Shown here in pieces: positions 51,397 to 59,936 of a DNA stretch of 64,000 bases. Within the stretch, counting starts at the first letter, position 1; every line of letters starts with the position of its first letter. The stretch comes from Maricaulis sp048268525 (GTDB lineage: Bacteria; Pseudomonadota; Alphaproteobacteria; Caulobacterales; Maricaulaceae), in the NCBI RefSeq assembly GCF_048268525.1, contig NZ_JBLWVH010000010.1, positions 1 to 64,000 of the forward strand, written 5' to 3'. The notes beneath the pieces were generated by a model. That model did no database searches. It was not told the origin of the DNA and saw only the letters and a list, made by a program, of their open reading frames with translations. The translations under genes were made by a program, and so were the position numbers.

Positions 51397-54300
51397 ATGC
51401 TGCGCAAGTCCGCCAAATGGACCCTGATCTATCTGCTGGAGGCCGTCGCGGCCCTGTTGGCGCTGACGATTTTCGCGATCGGCTTTGTGCTTTGGAGGTT
51501 GTCGTCAGGACCGGTGGAGCTGGAATTCCTGCGTGAGGATGCGCAGGCTATGCTGGCCACCGCCTTTGAGGGTGAAGTGGTTGCGCTCGGCTCGCTGCAG
51601 GCGCGCTTTGAACCGTCAACCCGTGCGATTGTGCTGGTCGCGACCGATGTCACGGTCGCCGAGGCCTCCGGCGAGGTTGTGACCCGGGCACCGCGAATCG
51701 AAGCGGGTCTCGCTGCCGATGCCCTGATCTTCGGGCGGATCGAACCGGTTGAATTGACCATTGATGGTGGCTCGGTGTCGATTGTGCGGCGCGCTGACGG
51801 GGCTGTGGGCGCCGGCCTGGGTGGTGTCGACCGGATATCTTCGACCGCCCGACTGCCCGAGCGGGGCGGCGATGACAGTGTATCCCTGTTCGAGATCCTG
51901 GCGTCGTCCGATGCTCCGGCTCAACTGGATCGCCTCCGGCATGTCCGGATTTCCAATGCGGCAGTGCGGGTCGTCGACGATGTGGCGGGCCTGGCCTGGT
52001 TCATTGATTCCGCAGGCGTGTCGCTGGACCGGGATGACGCGCGAATCCTGGCCGAAGTGGAGGGGCGACTGGCCACCCCATCCGGCTTTGCGCCGGTTGA
52101 TCTGAGGCTTCGGGCCGGCACAGGGCTGGAGAGTTTGTTGCTCGAAATGAGCTTCAGCGATCTGTCGCCGGCGGGCATTCTGCCAGATACCGGCCCGGCC
52201 TCTGCCTTGAGGGCGCTCGACGCCCCGATCGCGCTCGATTTCGTGGTCGATGCGACCCGCGAGAACGGTATTCGCACGGCGTCACTACAGCTCGATATCG
52301 GGGCCGGCCAGATTCTGGTCGATGGCGAGACGCACGCATTCGAAGGGGCCAATCTCTATGCCAGTTTTGACCCGGTCGAGCGGGTCATGACCTTGCATGG
52401 CGGGCAGGCGAGGTCCGAGCTGTTCGCTGCATCGATCGAGGGTCGATTGACCGAAATCGGCAATTATGACGGGGCCCTGCCTAGAAGGGCGCGTTTCGAG
52501 TTGGCGCTTGGCCCGGGATTCGTCGATGTGGGGCCGGTTTTCGAGCGCGCGCCCGAATGGGGCCTGCTGGCGGCGTCGGGAGAAATCCGGCTGGACGAGC
52601 TGGCCCTGACCCTGGATCGACTGGATGTCGAGATCGACACCATCCGGGCCGAGCTGACCGGCGGGATTCAACTGGAACAGCGACCTGACGGTAGTTGGTT
52701 GCCCAATTTGCAGTTGGAGGGCCCGATTGCCGGCGACATCCAGCCCGAAACCGTTCTGGCCTACTGGCCGGTGGAGCTTGCCGATGGCGGCCGCGAGTGG
52801 GTCAGCGAGGGCATTCTGGGTGGGCGTTTCTACAATGCCCGGTTTTTCCTGGACCTGCCCGGAGCCGCGATTGAGGCCGGTGTGCTCGACAATGATCGCA
52901 TGCAGTTGGGCTTCGATTTTGAAGACGCGCATGTGCGCTATATTTCGACCATGACCCCGGTGACGGCGGGCCGAGGCTCGGCGGTCCTGCATGGCAATTC
53001 ATTCGAAGTAACGCTGGAGCACGGCTGGGTTGGAGACATCGAGCTCGTCGACGCTTTTGTCGATTTGCCCCGTCTGAACCCGAAAGGGGCGATGGCCCGG
53101 TATGGCGGATTGGCGCGCGGGTCGGCGTCTGACCTGTTGGCGCTGATCGATGAGGATCCACTCTTTCTGGTTTCGGATTATGGGCTGGACCCTGCCCTGG
53201 TGGGTGGCCAGGGCGAAATGCGGTTTGAAATCCATCGCGCCATGCTCACCGACGTCGAACCGGAGGACATTCCTTTCTTCATCACCGGGCGCTTCCATGA
53301 GGCCTCGCTCGACATTCCGGGTACCGACTATGCGTTGAGTGAGGGCGAGGTCGAGCTGGAGGCGAGCCAGGCAGGGCTTCAAGCTATCGGTACCGCGCAA
53401 TTGTTCGACGCTCCCGTGCGGATCGACTGGCGCGAGAGCTTCGGCTTGCCGGACGATGAGCCGTCGACCCGTATCGGCCTGGAAACGGTGATCAACGCGC
53501 GGACCCTCGACCGCTTCAACATGCCGGTACGACGTTTTCTCGATGGGTCCATCCGTATCGCAGCTGAAGCGGTGTCCGATGGTCTCGACTTCCGCTCGGT
53601 CCAGATTGAAGCCGACCTACGAGACGCGCTTGTGGAAATTCCCGGGGATGTCTGGGCGAAAGAGGTTGGCGAACCGGGCATGGCGGCACTCAACCTGGCT
53701 GAGCGGGAAGGCGGCGGGTTCGACCTGGACTCGATCAGTCTCGAAGCCAGCGGAGTCGGTCTGCAGGCCACGGCCGGTCTGAGCGCTGCTGGAGCTCTCG
53801 AAGATATCGCTATCGAACGGCTGTTCGTGGACGGCTTGCTGGACCTGGCGGGAGAGATATCGCCATCGGTCGTACCCGGTGATCCACTTCGGGTTCGGCT
53901 GACCGGGCAATATGCGGATGTCAGCGCTTTCATACCGCAGCTCACGACGATCGGTGGAGAAGGCGGGATCACGCTGCCCCTGTCATTGCGAGCCGATATC
54001 GGTCGCCTGATCCTGTCCGAACAGAGCGTTCTCGATCATTTCAACCTGATCTGGCACAGCGAAGCTGCCGGCATTCGTGCGGTTTCGGTTTCGGGGAATG
54101 CCACCGACGGACCTTTTCAGGCATCGTTTGGCGCCAGTGAGGCCGGCGAACAGCGGGACTTCCACATCGAAGCGCAGTCGTTGCAACGCATCTCGGCCCT
54201 GTTGGGAATTGAAGGGTATGCGTTGGGCGGTCAGGTCTCCGTGCTTGGCAGCGCGCCGCCGCTCGGGACTGACGGCCCGCTCACCGCGCGTGTCGAAGTC

Positions 54301-54918
54301 CGGGATCTCACCCTGGTCCGGGTTCCGGTGCTGGCCAGGATCCTGGCCGCCGGCTCCTTCCAGGGGCTTGGCGCGTTGCTGAATGGCGAAGGGATCAGCT
54401 TTGACGCCGTCGATGCGGACATAGCCTATGAAGACGGGTTGTTGACCATTGGTGACGGCCGGGCCCAGGGCAGTGCATTGGGCGTGACGGCTGCGGGCAC
54501 CGTCGATTTCGCTGGCAGTCAGGCCGCTATCGACGGGAATCTGGCACCGTCCTACGTGATCAACTCGATGTTGGGCGGTCTGCCGGTGATCGGCGAGGTT
54601 CTTGTTTCCCGCCCGGGTGAGGGCGTGATCGGCATCACCTATTCGGTTGAAGGCCCCTTCGACAGCCTGACGGTCTTCGCCAATCCGCTTTCTGCGCTGG
54701 CCCCGGGCGTGTTCCGACGGATGTTTGAAGGCACCGCTGCCGAGCGTGCGGCCCGGGAGCGGGCCACCGAGGAGTCGGATGCCACGGCCGGGACCGCGGT
54801 GCCCGCGGAGGGCGGGCCCGAGATTCCTGCGGACGAACCGTCTGGTCCCGGGCTCTCAGATGGTGATCAGGCCGATCCGGAGCCGGGCCATGCAGACGAA
54901 GCCCCTGATGACAATTGA
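51397..54918 (+). CDS. AsmA/YhdP-like envelope protein
   Basis: 1173 residues. One N-terminal membrane helix (TLIYLLEAVAALLALTIFAIG) is followed by a long periplasmic region of beta-rich repeats of DUF3971 and AsmA-like C-terminal type; the segment SFQGLGALLNGEGISFDAVD through NSMLGGLPVIGEVLVSRPGEG near 970-1080 is the family hallmark. The end (~80 residues) is disordered, Glu/Pro/Asp-rich. YhdP/TamB-class proteins form hydrophobic grooves spanning the periplasm that move phospholipids to the outer membrane. No partner gene is visible. The stop abuts the convergent tyrS stop. Confidence 0.88.
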   Translation: MLRKSAKWTLIYLLEAVAALLALTIFAIGFVLWRLSSGPVELEFLREDAQAMLATAFEGEVVALGSLQARFEPSTRAIVLVATDVTVAEASGEVVTRAPRIEAGLAADALIFGRIEPVELTIDGGSVSIVRRADGAVGAGLGGVDRISSTARLPERGGDDSVSLFEILASSDAPAQLDRLRHVRISNAAVRVVDDVAGLAWFIDSAGVSLDRDDARILAEVEGRLATPSGFAPVDLRLRAGTGLESLLLEMSFSDLSPAGILPDTGPASALRALDAPIALDFVVDATRENGIRTASLQLDIGAGQILVDGETHAFEGANLYASFDPVERVMTLHGGQARSELFAASIEGRLTEIGNYDGALPRRARFELALGPGFVDVGPVFERAPEWGLLAASGEIRLDELALTLDRLDVEIDTIRAELTGGIQLEQRPDGSWLPNLQLEGPIAGDIQPETVLAYWPVELADGGREWVSEGILGGRFYNARFFLDLPGAAIEAGVLDNDRMQLGFDFEDAHVRYISTMTPVTAGRGSAVLHGNSFEVTLEHGWVGDIELVDAFVDLPRLNPKGAMARYGGLARGSASDLLALIDEDPLFLVSDYGLDPALVGGQGEMRFEIHRAMLTDVEPEDIPFFITGRFHEASLDIPGTDYALSEGEVELEASQAGLQAIGTAQLFDAPVRIDWRESFGLPDDEPSTRIGLETVINARTLDRFNMPVRRFLDGSIRIAAEAVSDGLDFRSVQIEADLRDALVEIPGDVWAKEVGEPGMAALNLAEREGGGFDLDSISLEASGVGLQATAGLSAAGALEDIAIERLFVDGLLDLAGEISPSVVPGDPLRVRLTGQYADVSAFIPQLTTIGGEGGITLPLSLRADIGRLILSEQSVLDHFNLIWHSEAAGIRAVSVSGNATDGPFQASFGASEAGEQRDFHIEAQSLQRISALLGIEGYALGGQVSVLGSAPPLGTDGPLTARVEVRDLTLVRVPVLARILAAGSFQGLGALLNGEGISFDAVDADIAYEDGLLTIGDGRAQGSALGVTAAGTVDFAGSQAAIDGNLAPSYVINSMLGGLPVIGEVLVSRPGEGVIGITYSVEGPFDSLTVFANPLSALAPGVFRRMFEGTAAERAARERATEESDATAGTAVPAEGGPEIPADEPSGPGLSDGDQADPEPGHADEAPDDN

Positions 54919-56166
54919 TCAGACGGGTTTGGCCAGGGCGTGCCGCTTCTTGCCGATCGACAGCTTGATTGTACCGTCAACGACGTGCTGCGCGCTCGCC
55001 TTCTCGAAAGGGTCAGTCAGGACCTGATCATTCACCTTGGCCGCACCCGCCTTGATGTGTCGGCGCATCTCGCCATTCGATGCGGCCAGCTCTGCGGCGA
55101 CAAACAGGCTCATCAACGTGACCTCTCCTGTGTTGAGTTGTTCGAACTCGATGGTCGGGAGTGCCGCCCCACTGCCGCCCTGGGCGAAGGTCTGCCGTGC
55201 CGTGGCTTCGGCCGCGCTGGCTGCATCGGCGCCGTGAAGCAGGGTTGTTGCTTCATTGGCGAGGCGAATCTTGGCGTCGTTGATTTCCGCGCCTTCCAGG
55301 GCTTCCAGGCGAGAGATCTCATCGAGCGGGAGGTCCGTGAACAGGCGCAGGAACCGGCCGACATCCGCGTCTTCGGTGTTGCGCCAGAACTGCCAGTATT
55401 CGTAAGAGCTGCGCATGTCGGCATTGAGCCAGACTGCGCCATCGGCGGTCTTGCCCATTTTTGCACCTGATGACGTGGTGATCAGCGGCGTGGTGAAACC
55501 GTAGACTTCCTTCTGGTCGACGCGGCGACACAGCTCGACACCATTGATGATATTGCCCCACTGATCGCCACCGCCCAGCTGCAGGGTGCAGCCATAGCGC
55601 CGATTGAGCTCAAGGAAGTCGACCGCCTGCAGGAGCATGTAGTTGAACTCAAGGAAGGTCAGCGGCTGTTCGCGATCCAGGCGCAGCTTGACCGAGTCGA
55701 ACGTCATCATCCGGTTGATCGTGAAATGCGGGCCGAATTTACGCAGGAATTCGATATAGCCGAATTCCGACAGCCACTCGTCATTGTTGACGAGGACGGC
55801 GTCAGTTGGTCCGTCGCCGATCTGAACCAGCGGCCGGAAGGCTTGCAGGATGCCGTTGATGTTGGCGTCGATCGCGTCGTCCGTGAGCATCGAGCGCGAC
55901 TTGTCCTTGCCCGACGGGTCACCGATCTTGGTGGTGCCGCCGCCCATCAGGATGATCGGCTTGTGACCGGCCTGCTGGATCCGCCGCAGCATCATGATCT
56001 GTACGAGTGAGCCGACATGCAGGCTGGTCGCCGTCGCGTCAAAGCCGATATAGCCCGTCACCACGCCATCCATGGCGGCCTTGTCGAGGCCTTCAATATC
56101 GGTGGCCTGGTTGAGGTAGCCGCGTTCAACGAGATCGCGGACCAGCTGGGACTTGTAATCGCTCAT
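54919..56166 (-). CDS. tyrS: Tyrosyl-tRNA synthetase
   Basis: 415 residues. Class I synthetase: the HIGH-like motif is HVGSL in GFDATATSLHVGSLV, the tyrosine pocket shows GGGTTKIGDPSGKD and QLGGGDQWGNI, and the KMSKS loop is KMGKT in TTSSGAKMGKTADGAVW. The C-terminal S4-like domain has MRRHIKAGAAKVNDQVL. It attaches Tyr to tRNA. Divergent from anmK with 63 bp between, an arrangement known from other alphaproteobacteria. Confidence 0.97.
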   Translation of the reverse strand: MSDYKSQLVRDLVERGYLNQATDIEGLDKAAMDGVVTGYIGFDATATSLHVGSLVQIMMLRRIQQAGHKPIILMGGGTTKIGDPSGKDKSRSMLTDDAIDANINGILQAFRPLVQIGDGPTDAVLVNNDEWLSEFGYIEFLRKFGPHFTINRMMTFDSVKLRLDREQPLTFLEFNYMLLQAVDFLELNRRYGCTLQLGGGDQWGNIINGVELCRRVDQKEVYGFTTPLITTSSGAKMGKTADGAVWLNADMRSSYEYWQFWRNTEDADVGRFLRLFTDLPLDEISRLEALEGAEINDAKIRLANEATTLLHGADAASAAEATARQTFAQGGSGAALPTIEFEQLNTGEVTLMSLFVAAELAASNGEMRRHIKAGAAKVNDQVLTDPFEKASAQHVVDGTIKLSIGKKRHALAKPV

Positions 56167-56229
56167 GAAGATGTCTCCTGATAGGACGCTTCTAGGTCGA
56201 CTGGCGCGCCGGGAAAAGAGGGGGCCTGC

Positions 56230-57333
56230 ATGAAGCGGATCATAGGTTTGATGAGCGGCACTTCGCTCGATGGCATTGATGCAGCCTTGCTTGAGACGGA
56301 TGGGGACGAAGTTCGTCGCTTTGGTCCTGGCGAAACGCAGCCCTATTCAGAGGATGATCGGGCCGTATTGCAGGATGCGGTGGATCGGTCGCTGACCTGG
56401 GGATTTGCGGGGGACAGGCCTGATTTCTCCGCTGCCGAGCGGGTGTTGACCTTGCGCCATGGCCTCGCAGTCCAGCGTGTTCTGGACGCGGCCGGCTTGG
56501 CTGCATCCGATATCGACCTGGTCGGCTTTCACGGCCAGACCGTGCTTCACAGGGCGCCAACCGATGGCCGCAACGGCCAGACCTTGCAGATCGGCGATGG
56601 GCAGGCGCTCGCCACTGCGACCGGCATTCCGGTTGTCCATGACTTTCGGTCCGCAGATATGGAAAGGGGCGGGCAGGGCGCGCCGCTGGCCACACTTTAT
56701 CATGACGCATTGGCGCGCCAGTCTGGCCTCGACCGTCCGCTGGCCGTGCTTAATCTGGGCGGCGTCGCCAATGTCACCTGGCTGGCGCCCGATCCGGATC
56801 CCGTCGCCTTCGACACCGGACCGGCCAATGGCTTGATCGACGCCTGGTGCCATCGCATGATCGGACAGGCCTATGATCATGGTGGCGAGCTGGCGGCGCG
56901 TGGCAGGATCGATCAGGCCGCGCTCGATGTTTTGATGACGCATCCCTTCTTCGCGCTGAAACCACCGAAATCGCTCGACCGCTGGGATTTTACACTCGAC
57001 CCGGTGCTTGACCTTGCCGCCGAAGACGGCGCCGCGACCCTCACAGCGTTCACGGCGCGCACTGTTGCCGACGCGATTGCGGCGCTGGGCCGTCCCGAAC
57101 GTGTTCTGGTCACCGGTGGTGGCCGTCACAATCCGGTCTTGATGGCGGCGCTCGGTGAGGCGATCGGCCTCGAGCCGGAGCCGGTGGAAGCTGTGGGCTG
57201 GCGTGGAGACCTGTTGGAAGCCGAGGCATTTGCGTGGCTGGCCGCCCGAGTTGTGGCCGGTCTGCCGACAAGTCTGCCCTCAACGACTGGCGCCAGTGAG
57301 CCGGTCTGCGGCGGCCGGCGCGCCGACCCCTAG
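56230..57333 (+). CDS. anmK: Anhydro-N-acetylmuramic acid kinase
   Basis: 367 residues. AnmK opens the 1,6-anhydro ring and phosphorylates anhMurNAc from recycled peptidoglycan. The start IIGLMSGTSLDGIDAALLE is diagnostic, with FHGQTVLHRAPT, VHDFRSADMERGGQGAPL containing the catalytic Asp, and VLVTGGGRHNPVLM near the end. Length is close to the usual 360-370. It links with the other murein genes in the window (amidase, PBP1a, D,D-carboxypeptidase). Confidence 0.95.
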   Translation: MKRIIGLMSGTSLDGIDAALLETDGDEVRRFGPGETQPYSEDDRAVLQDAVDRSLTWGFAGDRPDFSAAERVLTLRHGLAVQRVLDAAGLAASDIDLVGFHGQTVLHRAPTDGRNGQTLQIGDGQALATATGIPVVHDFRSADMERGGQGAPLATLYHDALARQSGLDRPLAVLNLGGVANVTWLAPDPDPVAFDTGPANGLIDAWCHRMIGQAYDHGGELAARGRIDQAALDVLMTHPFFALKPPKSLDRWDFTLDPVLDLAAEDGAATLTAFTARTVADAIAALGRPERVLVTGGGRHNPVLMAALGEAIGLEPEPVEAVGWRGDLLEAEAFAWLAARVVAGLPTSLPSTTGASEPVCGGRRADP

Positions 57334-57340
57334 GGATCAT

Positions 57341-57374
57341 TGAAAAAGCCCCGACCGATCGGTCGGGGCTTCGT
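57341..57374. terminator. Bidirectional terminator between anmK and the hydrolase gene
   Basis: AAGCCCCGACCG / CGGTCGGGGCTT around a short AT centre (57346-57371). On the minus strand it is followed by TTTTTCA, so it mainly ends the hydrolase transcript; the plus side has only TTC. Confidence 0.9.
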
Positions 57375-57395
57375 TCAATCAAAGCACTGTCACGC

Positions 57396-58079
57396 TCAGC
57401 GCTTGCCGGTGATGGTGCGCTCGGAGCGCTCTTTCTCGACCAGGGGCAAACGGGACTCCAGATAAGTCTCGATATGGTTTTCCAGCACATCGAGATGTTC
57501 GGAGAACAGGTGGTTGGCATCCGGGACGACCTCGGTCGTGATCTCGATGCCTTTCTGGACGCGAACCTTCGACATCACCCGCTCAACATCATCCGGTGGC
57601 ACGATCTTGTCGGCAGACCCGTGCACGATGATGCCCGATGCCGGGCAGGGTGCCAGGAAGGTGAAGTCGTACATGTTGGTCGGCGGGGCGACGGAAATGA
57701 AACCGGCGATCTCGGGGCGGCGCATCAGAAGCTGCATGCCGACCCAGGCGCCGAAGGAGTGACCGGCGACCCAGCAAAAGCGGGCGCCTTGGTTATAGCC
57801 CTGAACCCAGTCCAGAACCGTCGCCGCGTCAGAGAGCTCGCCAAGGCCCTGATCATAGCTGCCCTGGGAGCGCCCAACGCCGCGGAAATTGAACCGCAGA
57901 GTGGCAAATCCGCGCTTGCGGAATACGTCGTACATCATGTCGACGGACGGGTTTTCCATATGGCCGCCGCCGAGCGGATGCGCGTGCAGGATCAGGGCGA
58001 TCGGTGCGGTTGGGTCTTCGCTCGGGCTGTAGCGCCCTTCAAGCCGGCCAGCCGGGCCGGGGATGATCACGTCAGGCAT
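57396..58079 (-). CDS. Alpha/beta hydrolase (COG2945-like)
   Basis: 227 residues. LHAHPLGGGHMENPSV, then RFNFRGVGRSQGSYDQG, nucleophile elbow AGHSFGAWVG, a late Asp in HGSADKIVPPDDV and His in DANHLFSEHLD form a full Ser-Asp-His triad. COG2945 hydrolases are cytoplasmic with unknown substrate. The final 20 residues are charged. Its start is 210 bp from iscR on the other strand. Confidence 0.9.
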   Translation of the reverse strand: MPDVIIPGPAGRLEGRYSPSEDPTAPIALILHAHPLGGGHMENPSVDMMYDVFRKRGFATLRFNFRGVGRSQGSYDQGLGELSDAATVLDWVQGYNQGARFCWVAGHSFGAWVGMQLLMRRPEIAGFISVAPPTNMYDFTFLAPCPASGIIVHGSADKIVPPDDVERVMSKVRVQKGIEITTEVVPDANHLFSEHLDVLENHIETYLESRLPLVEKERSERTITGKR

Positions 58080-58165
58080 TCAATCTCGCCTTTTTGGGTC
58101 GTTGCGTCTGGGTCCCGAGAATATGCGGCATTTCGTCCGTTGCATGTGCACAGATGTGCGCCCAT

Positions 58166-58190
58166 ATTCTTGACTAATTCACTCGGATAT
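58166..58190. promoter_or_regulatory. Candidate IscR type-1 binding site upstream of iscR
   Basis: Read as ATTCTTGACT-AATTC-ACTCGGATAT. Against the E. coli IscR type-1 consensus recalled from memory (ATASYYGACT-RWWWY-AGTCRRSTAT) 22 of 25 positions agree. It lies about 100 bp before the iscR start and contains TTGACT. This suggests [2Fe-2S]-IscR represses its own operon. Confidence 0.65.
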
Positions 58191-58275
58191 TGGACGTGCG
58201 TCACTCGTATCGAGATCGGCTCCCCCTCCGGAAAGGCGGGTCTTAGCATGATCAGCCCGCTGGATGCGAGTGTTT

Positions 58276-58283
58276 AAGGAGGT
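58276..58283 (+). promoter_or_regulatory. Full-length Shine-Dalgarno of iscR
   Basis: AAGGAGGT matches the anti-Shine-Dalgarno at all eight positions, 6 bp before ATG 58290; the strongest ribosome-binding site I noticed in the window. Confidence 0.85.
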
Positions 58284-58289
58284 AAACAC

Positions 58290-58766
58290 ATGAAGCTTAG
58301 CACTAAAGGCCGCTATGCCGTGATGGCAATGGCTGACCTGGCGGACGCCGCCGAGGCTGGCCCGGTTACCTTGAGCGACATTGCCTCTCGTCAGTCGATT
58401 TCATTGTCCTACCTCGAACAATTGTTCGCGAAGCTGCGCCGCGCCGACATCGTGTCGTCCGTGCGGGGGCCGGGCGGTGGTTACCGGCTCAGCCGAACGG
58501 CCAGCGAAATCCGGATTTCCGACATCATCCTGGCAGTGGACGAACCTTTGCGCGCCACGCGTTGTTCGGAGGCCAAGGGCTGCCTGAGCGACGGGCGACG
58601 TTGTATCACGCATGATCTGTGGGACGAGCTGGGTCGGCACATCTATCTCTACCTGTCGTCGGTAACGCTGGATGACGTGTTGGAGCGGCGCCTGTTCGGG
58701 TCTGCCAATGGCGCCACAGGGCGTCTCAAGCCGGCGGGCAGCAACGCCACCCACGCGGCGGAATAA
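58290..58766 (+). CDS. iscR: Fe-S cluster-sensing Rrf2 regulator IscR
   Basis: 158 residues. The winged helix opens MKLSTKGRYAVMAMADLA, with the recognition region ISLSYLEQLFAKLRRADIVSS. Cluster ligands Cys92, Cys98, Cys105 and His108 are visible in RCSEAKGCLSDGRRCITHDLW; spacing differs by one from E. coli (92, 98, 104, 107). IscR senses [2Fe-2S] supply and adjusts assembly genes. It is first in the operon; the desulfurase gene follows after 5 bp. A candidate IscR site sits upstream. Confidence 0.95.
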   Translation: MKLSTKGRYAVMAMADLADAAEAGPVTLSDIASRQSISLSYLEQLFAKLRRADIVSSVRGPGGGYRLSRTASEIRISDIILAVDEPLRATRCSEAKGCLSDGRRCITHDLWDELGRHIYLYLSSVTLDDVLERRLFGSANGATGRLKPAGSNATHAAE

Positions 58767-58771
58767 ACTTC

Positions 58772-59935
58772 ATGCGGACCTATCTTGATCACAACGCGAC
58801 CACACAGGTCCGGCCCAACGCGGTGGCGGCCATGACCGAGGTCATGGCGCGGGTGGGCAATCCGTCGTCCGTGCACGCTGACGGGCAGGGTGCCCTGGCG
58901 CGGGTCGAGCTTGCGCGGCGCGTAGTCGGCAAGGCGCTGCGCGCGCGGCCTGAAGATATCATTTTCACATCCGGTGGTACCGAAGCGTTGAACCTGGCGC
59001 TCCATGCCGCGATCAGCGCCGGCGGTGTCGACCGTATCATTGTCACCGCGCTGGAGCATGAAGCCGTTGCTGCGACGGCGCGGGCCAGTGGGCTTCCGGT
59101 GGAGACCTGGCCGGTCAATGCCGACGGTGTCGTCGAAATCAGCTGGCTCGCCGACCGTCTGGCCTCTTGCTCAGGTGATTATGGCCGTCCGGTTCTGGCG
59201 ATGATGCTGGCGAGTAATGAGACCGGAACGATCCAGCCCGTGCAGGAGGCGGCGACCCTTGTGCGCGACGCCGGTGGGCTGACGGTGGTCGACGCGATAC
59301 AGGCCGTCGGCAAGATTGACGTGGATTTTGCGGGCCTCGGGTGTGACTACCTCGCCGTCTCGGCGCACAAGTTTGGCGGCCCGCAGGGCGTTGGAGCCCT
59401 GCTCGCGGCGTGCAACGCGCCCATGGCCCGACATCATCATGGTGGTGGCCAGGAAAAGGGCCGCCGGGCCGGCACGCTCAATGTTGCAGGCATTGTCGGG
59501 CTGGCGACGGCGCTCGAGGAGGCCGTTTCATCGCTTGATGATTTTGCGTCTCTCGCAATCCAGCGCGACAAGATGGCGGTCGCAATCCGTGCGGTGGCAC
59601 CGCAGATGATCGAGATCGGCGCCCGGGCGTCGCGTCTTCCCAATACGCTTGGAATGAGCTTGCCCGGTTGGCCCGGTGCGACCCAGGTGATGGCGCTTGA
59701 TCTGGACGGTGTGGCGATCAGTGCCGGTTCGGCCTGCTCGTCCGGATCGTCCAAAGGGTCAAAGGTCGGAACCGCGCTCGGCCTGCCCGAAGACGCGTCA
59801 CAGGGCTTCGTGCGTGTAAGCCTGGGTTGGAATTCAAAACCGGATGATGCAGACGCCTTCATCAAGGCGTGGACGGCGGCGTATGCGCGCGCCGCATTGC
59901 CATCAAAGCAAATGCCTGAAGAGGCGGTAGGATAA
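58772..59935 (+). CDS. iscS: Cysteine desulfurase (NifS/IscS class)
   Basis: 387 residues. A PLP enzyme that takes sulfur from cysteine for Fe-S clusters. It starts RTYLDHNATTQVRPNAV, with VTALEHEAV, the PLP Lys in VSAHKFGGPQGVGAL, RRAGTLNVAGIVG, and the active-site Cys in AGSACSSGSSKGSKV, a loop of the group I (NifS/IscS) form, not SufS. It sits between iscR and sufB, so it is a likely sulfur source for the SUF scaffold; a separate SufS may lie beyond the window. Confidence 0.93.
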   Translation: MRTYLDHNATTQVRPNAVAAMTEVMARVGNPSSVHADGQGALARVELARRVVGKALRARPEDIIFTSGGTEALNLALHAAISAGGVDRIIVTALEHEAVAATARASGLPVETWPVNADGVVEISWLADRLASCSGDYGRPVLAMMLASNETGTIQPVQEAATLVRDAGGLTVVDAIQAVGKIDVDFAGLGCDYLAVSAHKFGGPQGVGALLAACNAPMARHHHGGGQEKGRRAGTLNVAGIVGLATALEEAVSSLDDFASLAIQRDKMAVAIRAVAPQMIEIGARASRLPNTLGMSLPGWPGATQVMALDLDGVAISAGSACSSGSSKGSKVGTALGLPEDASQGFVRVSLGWNSKPDDADAFIKAWTAAYARAALPSKQMPEEAVG

Positions 59936-59936
59936 C

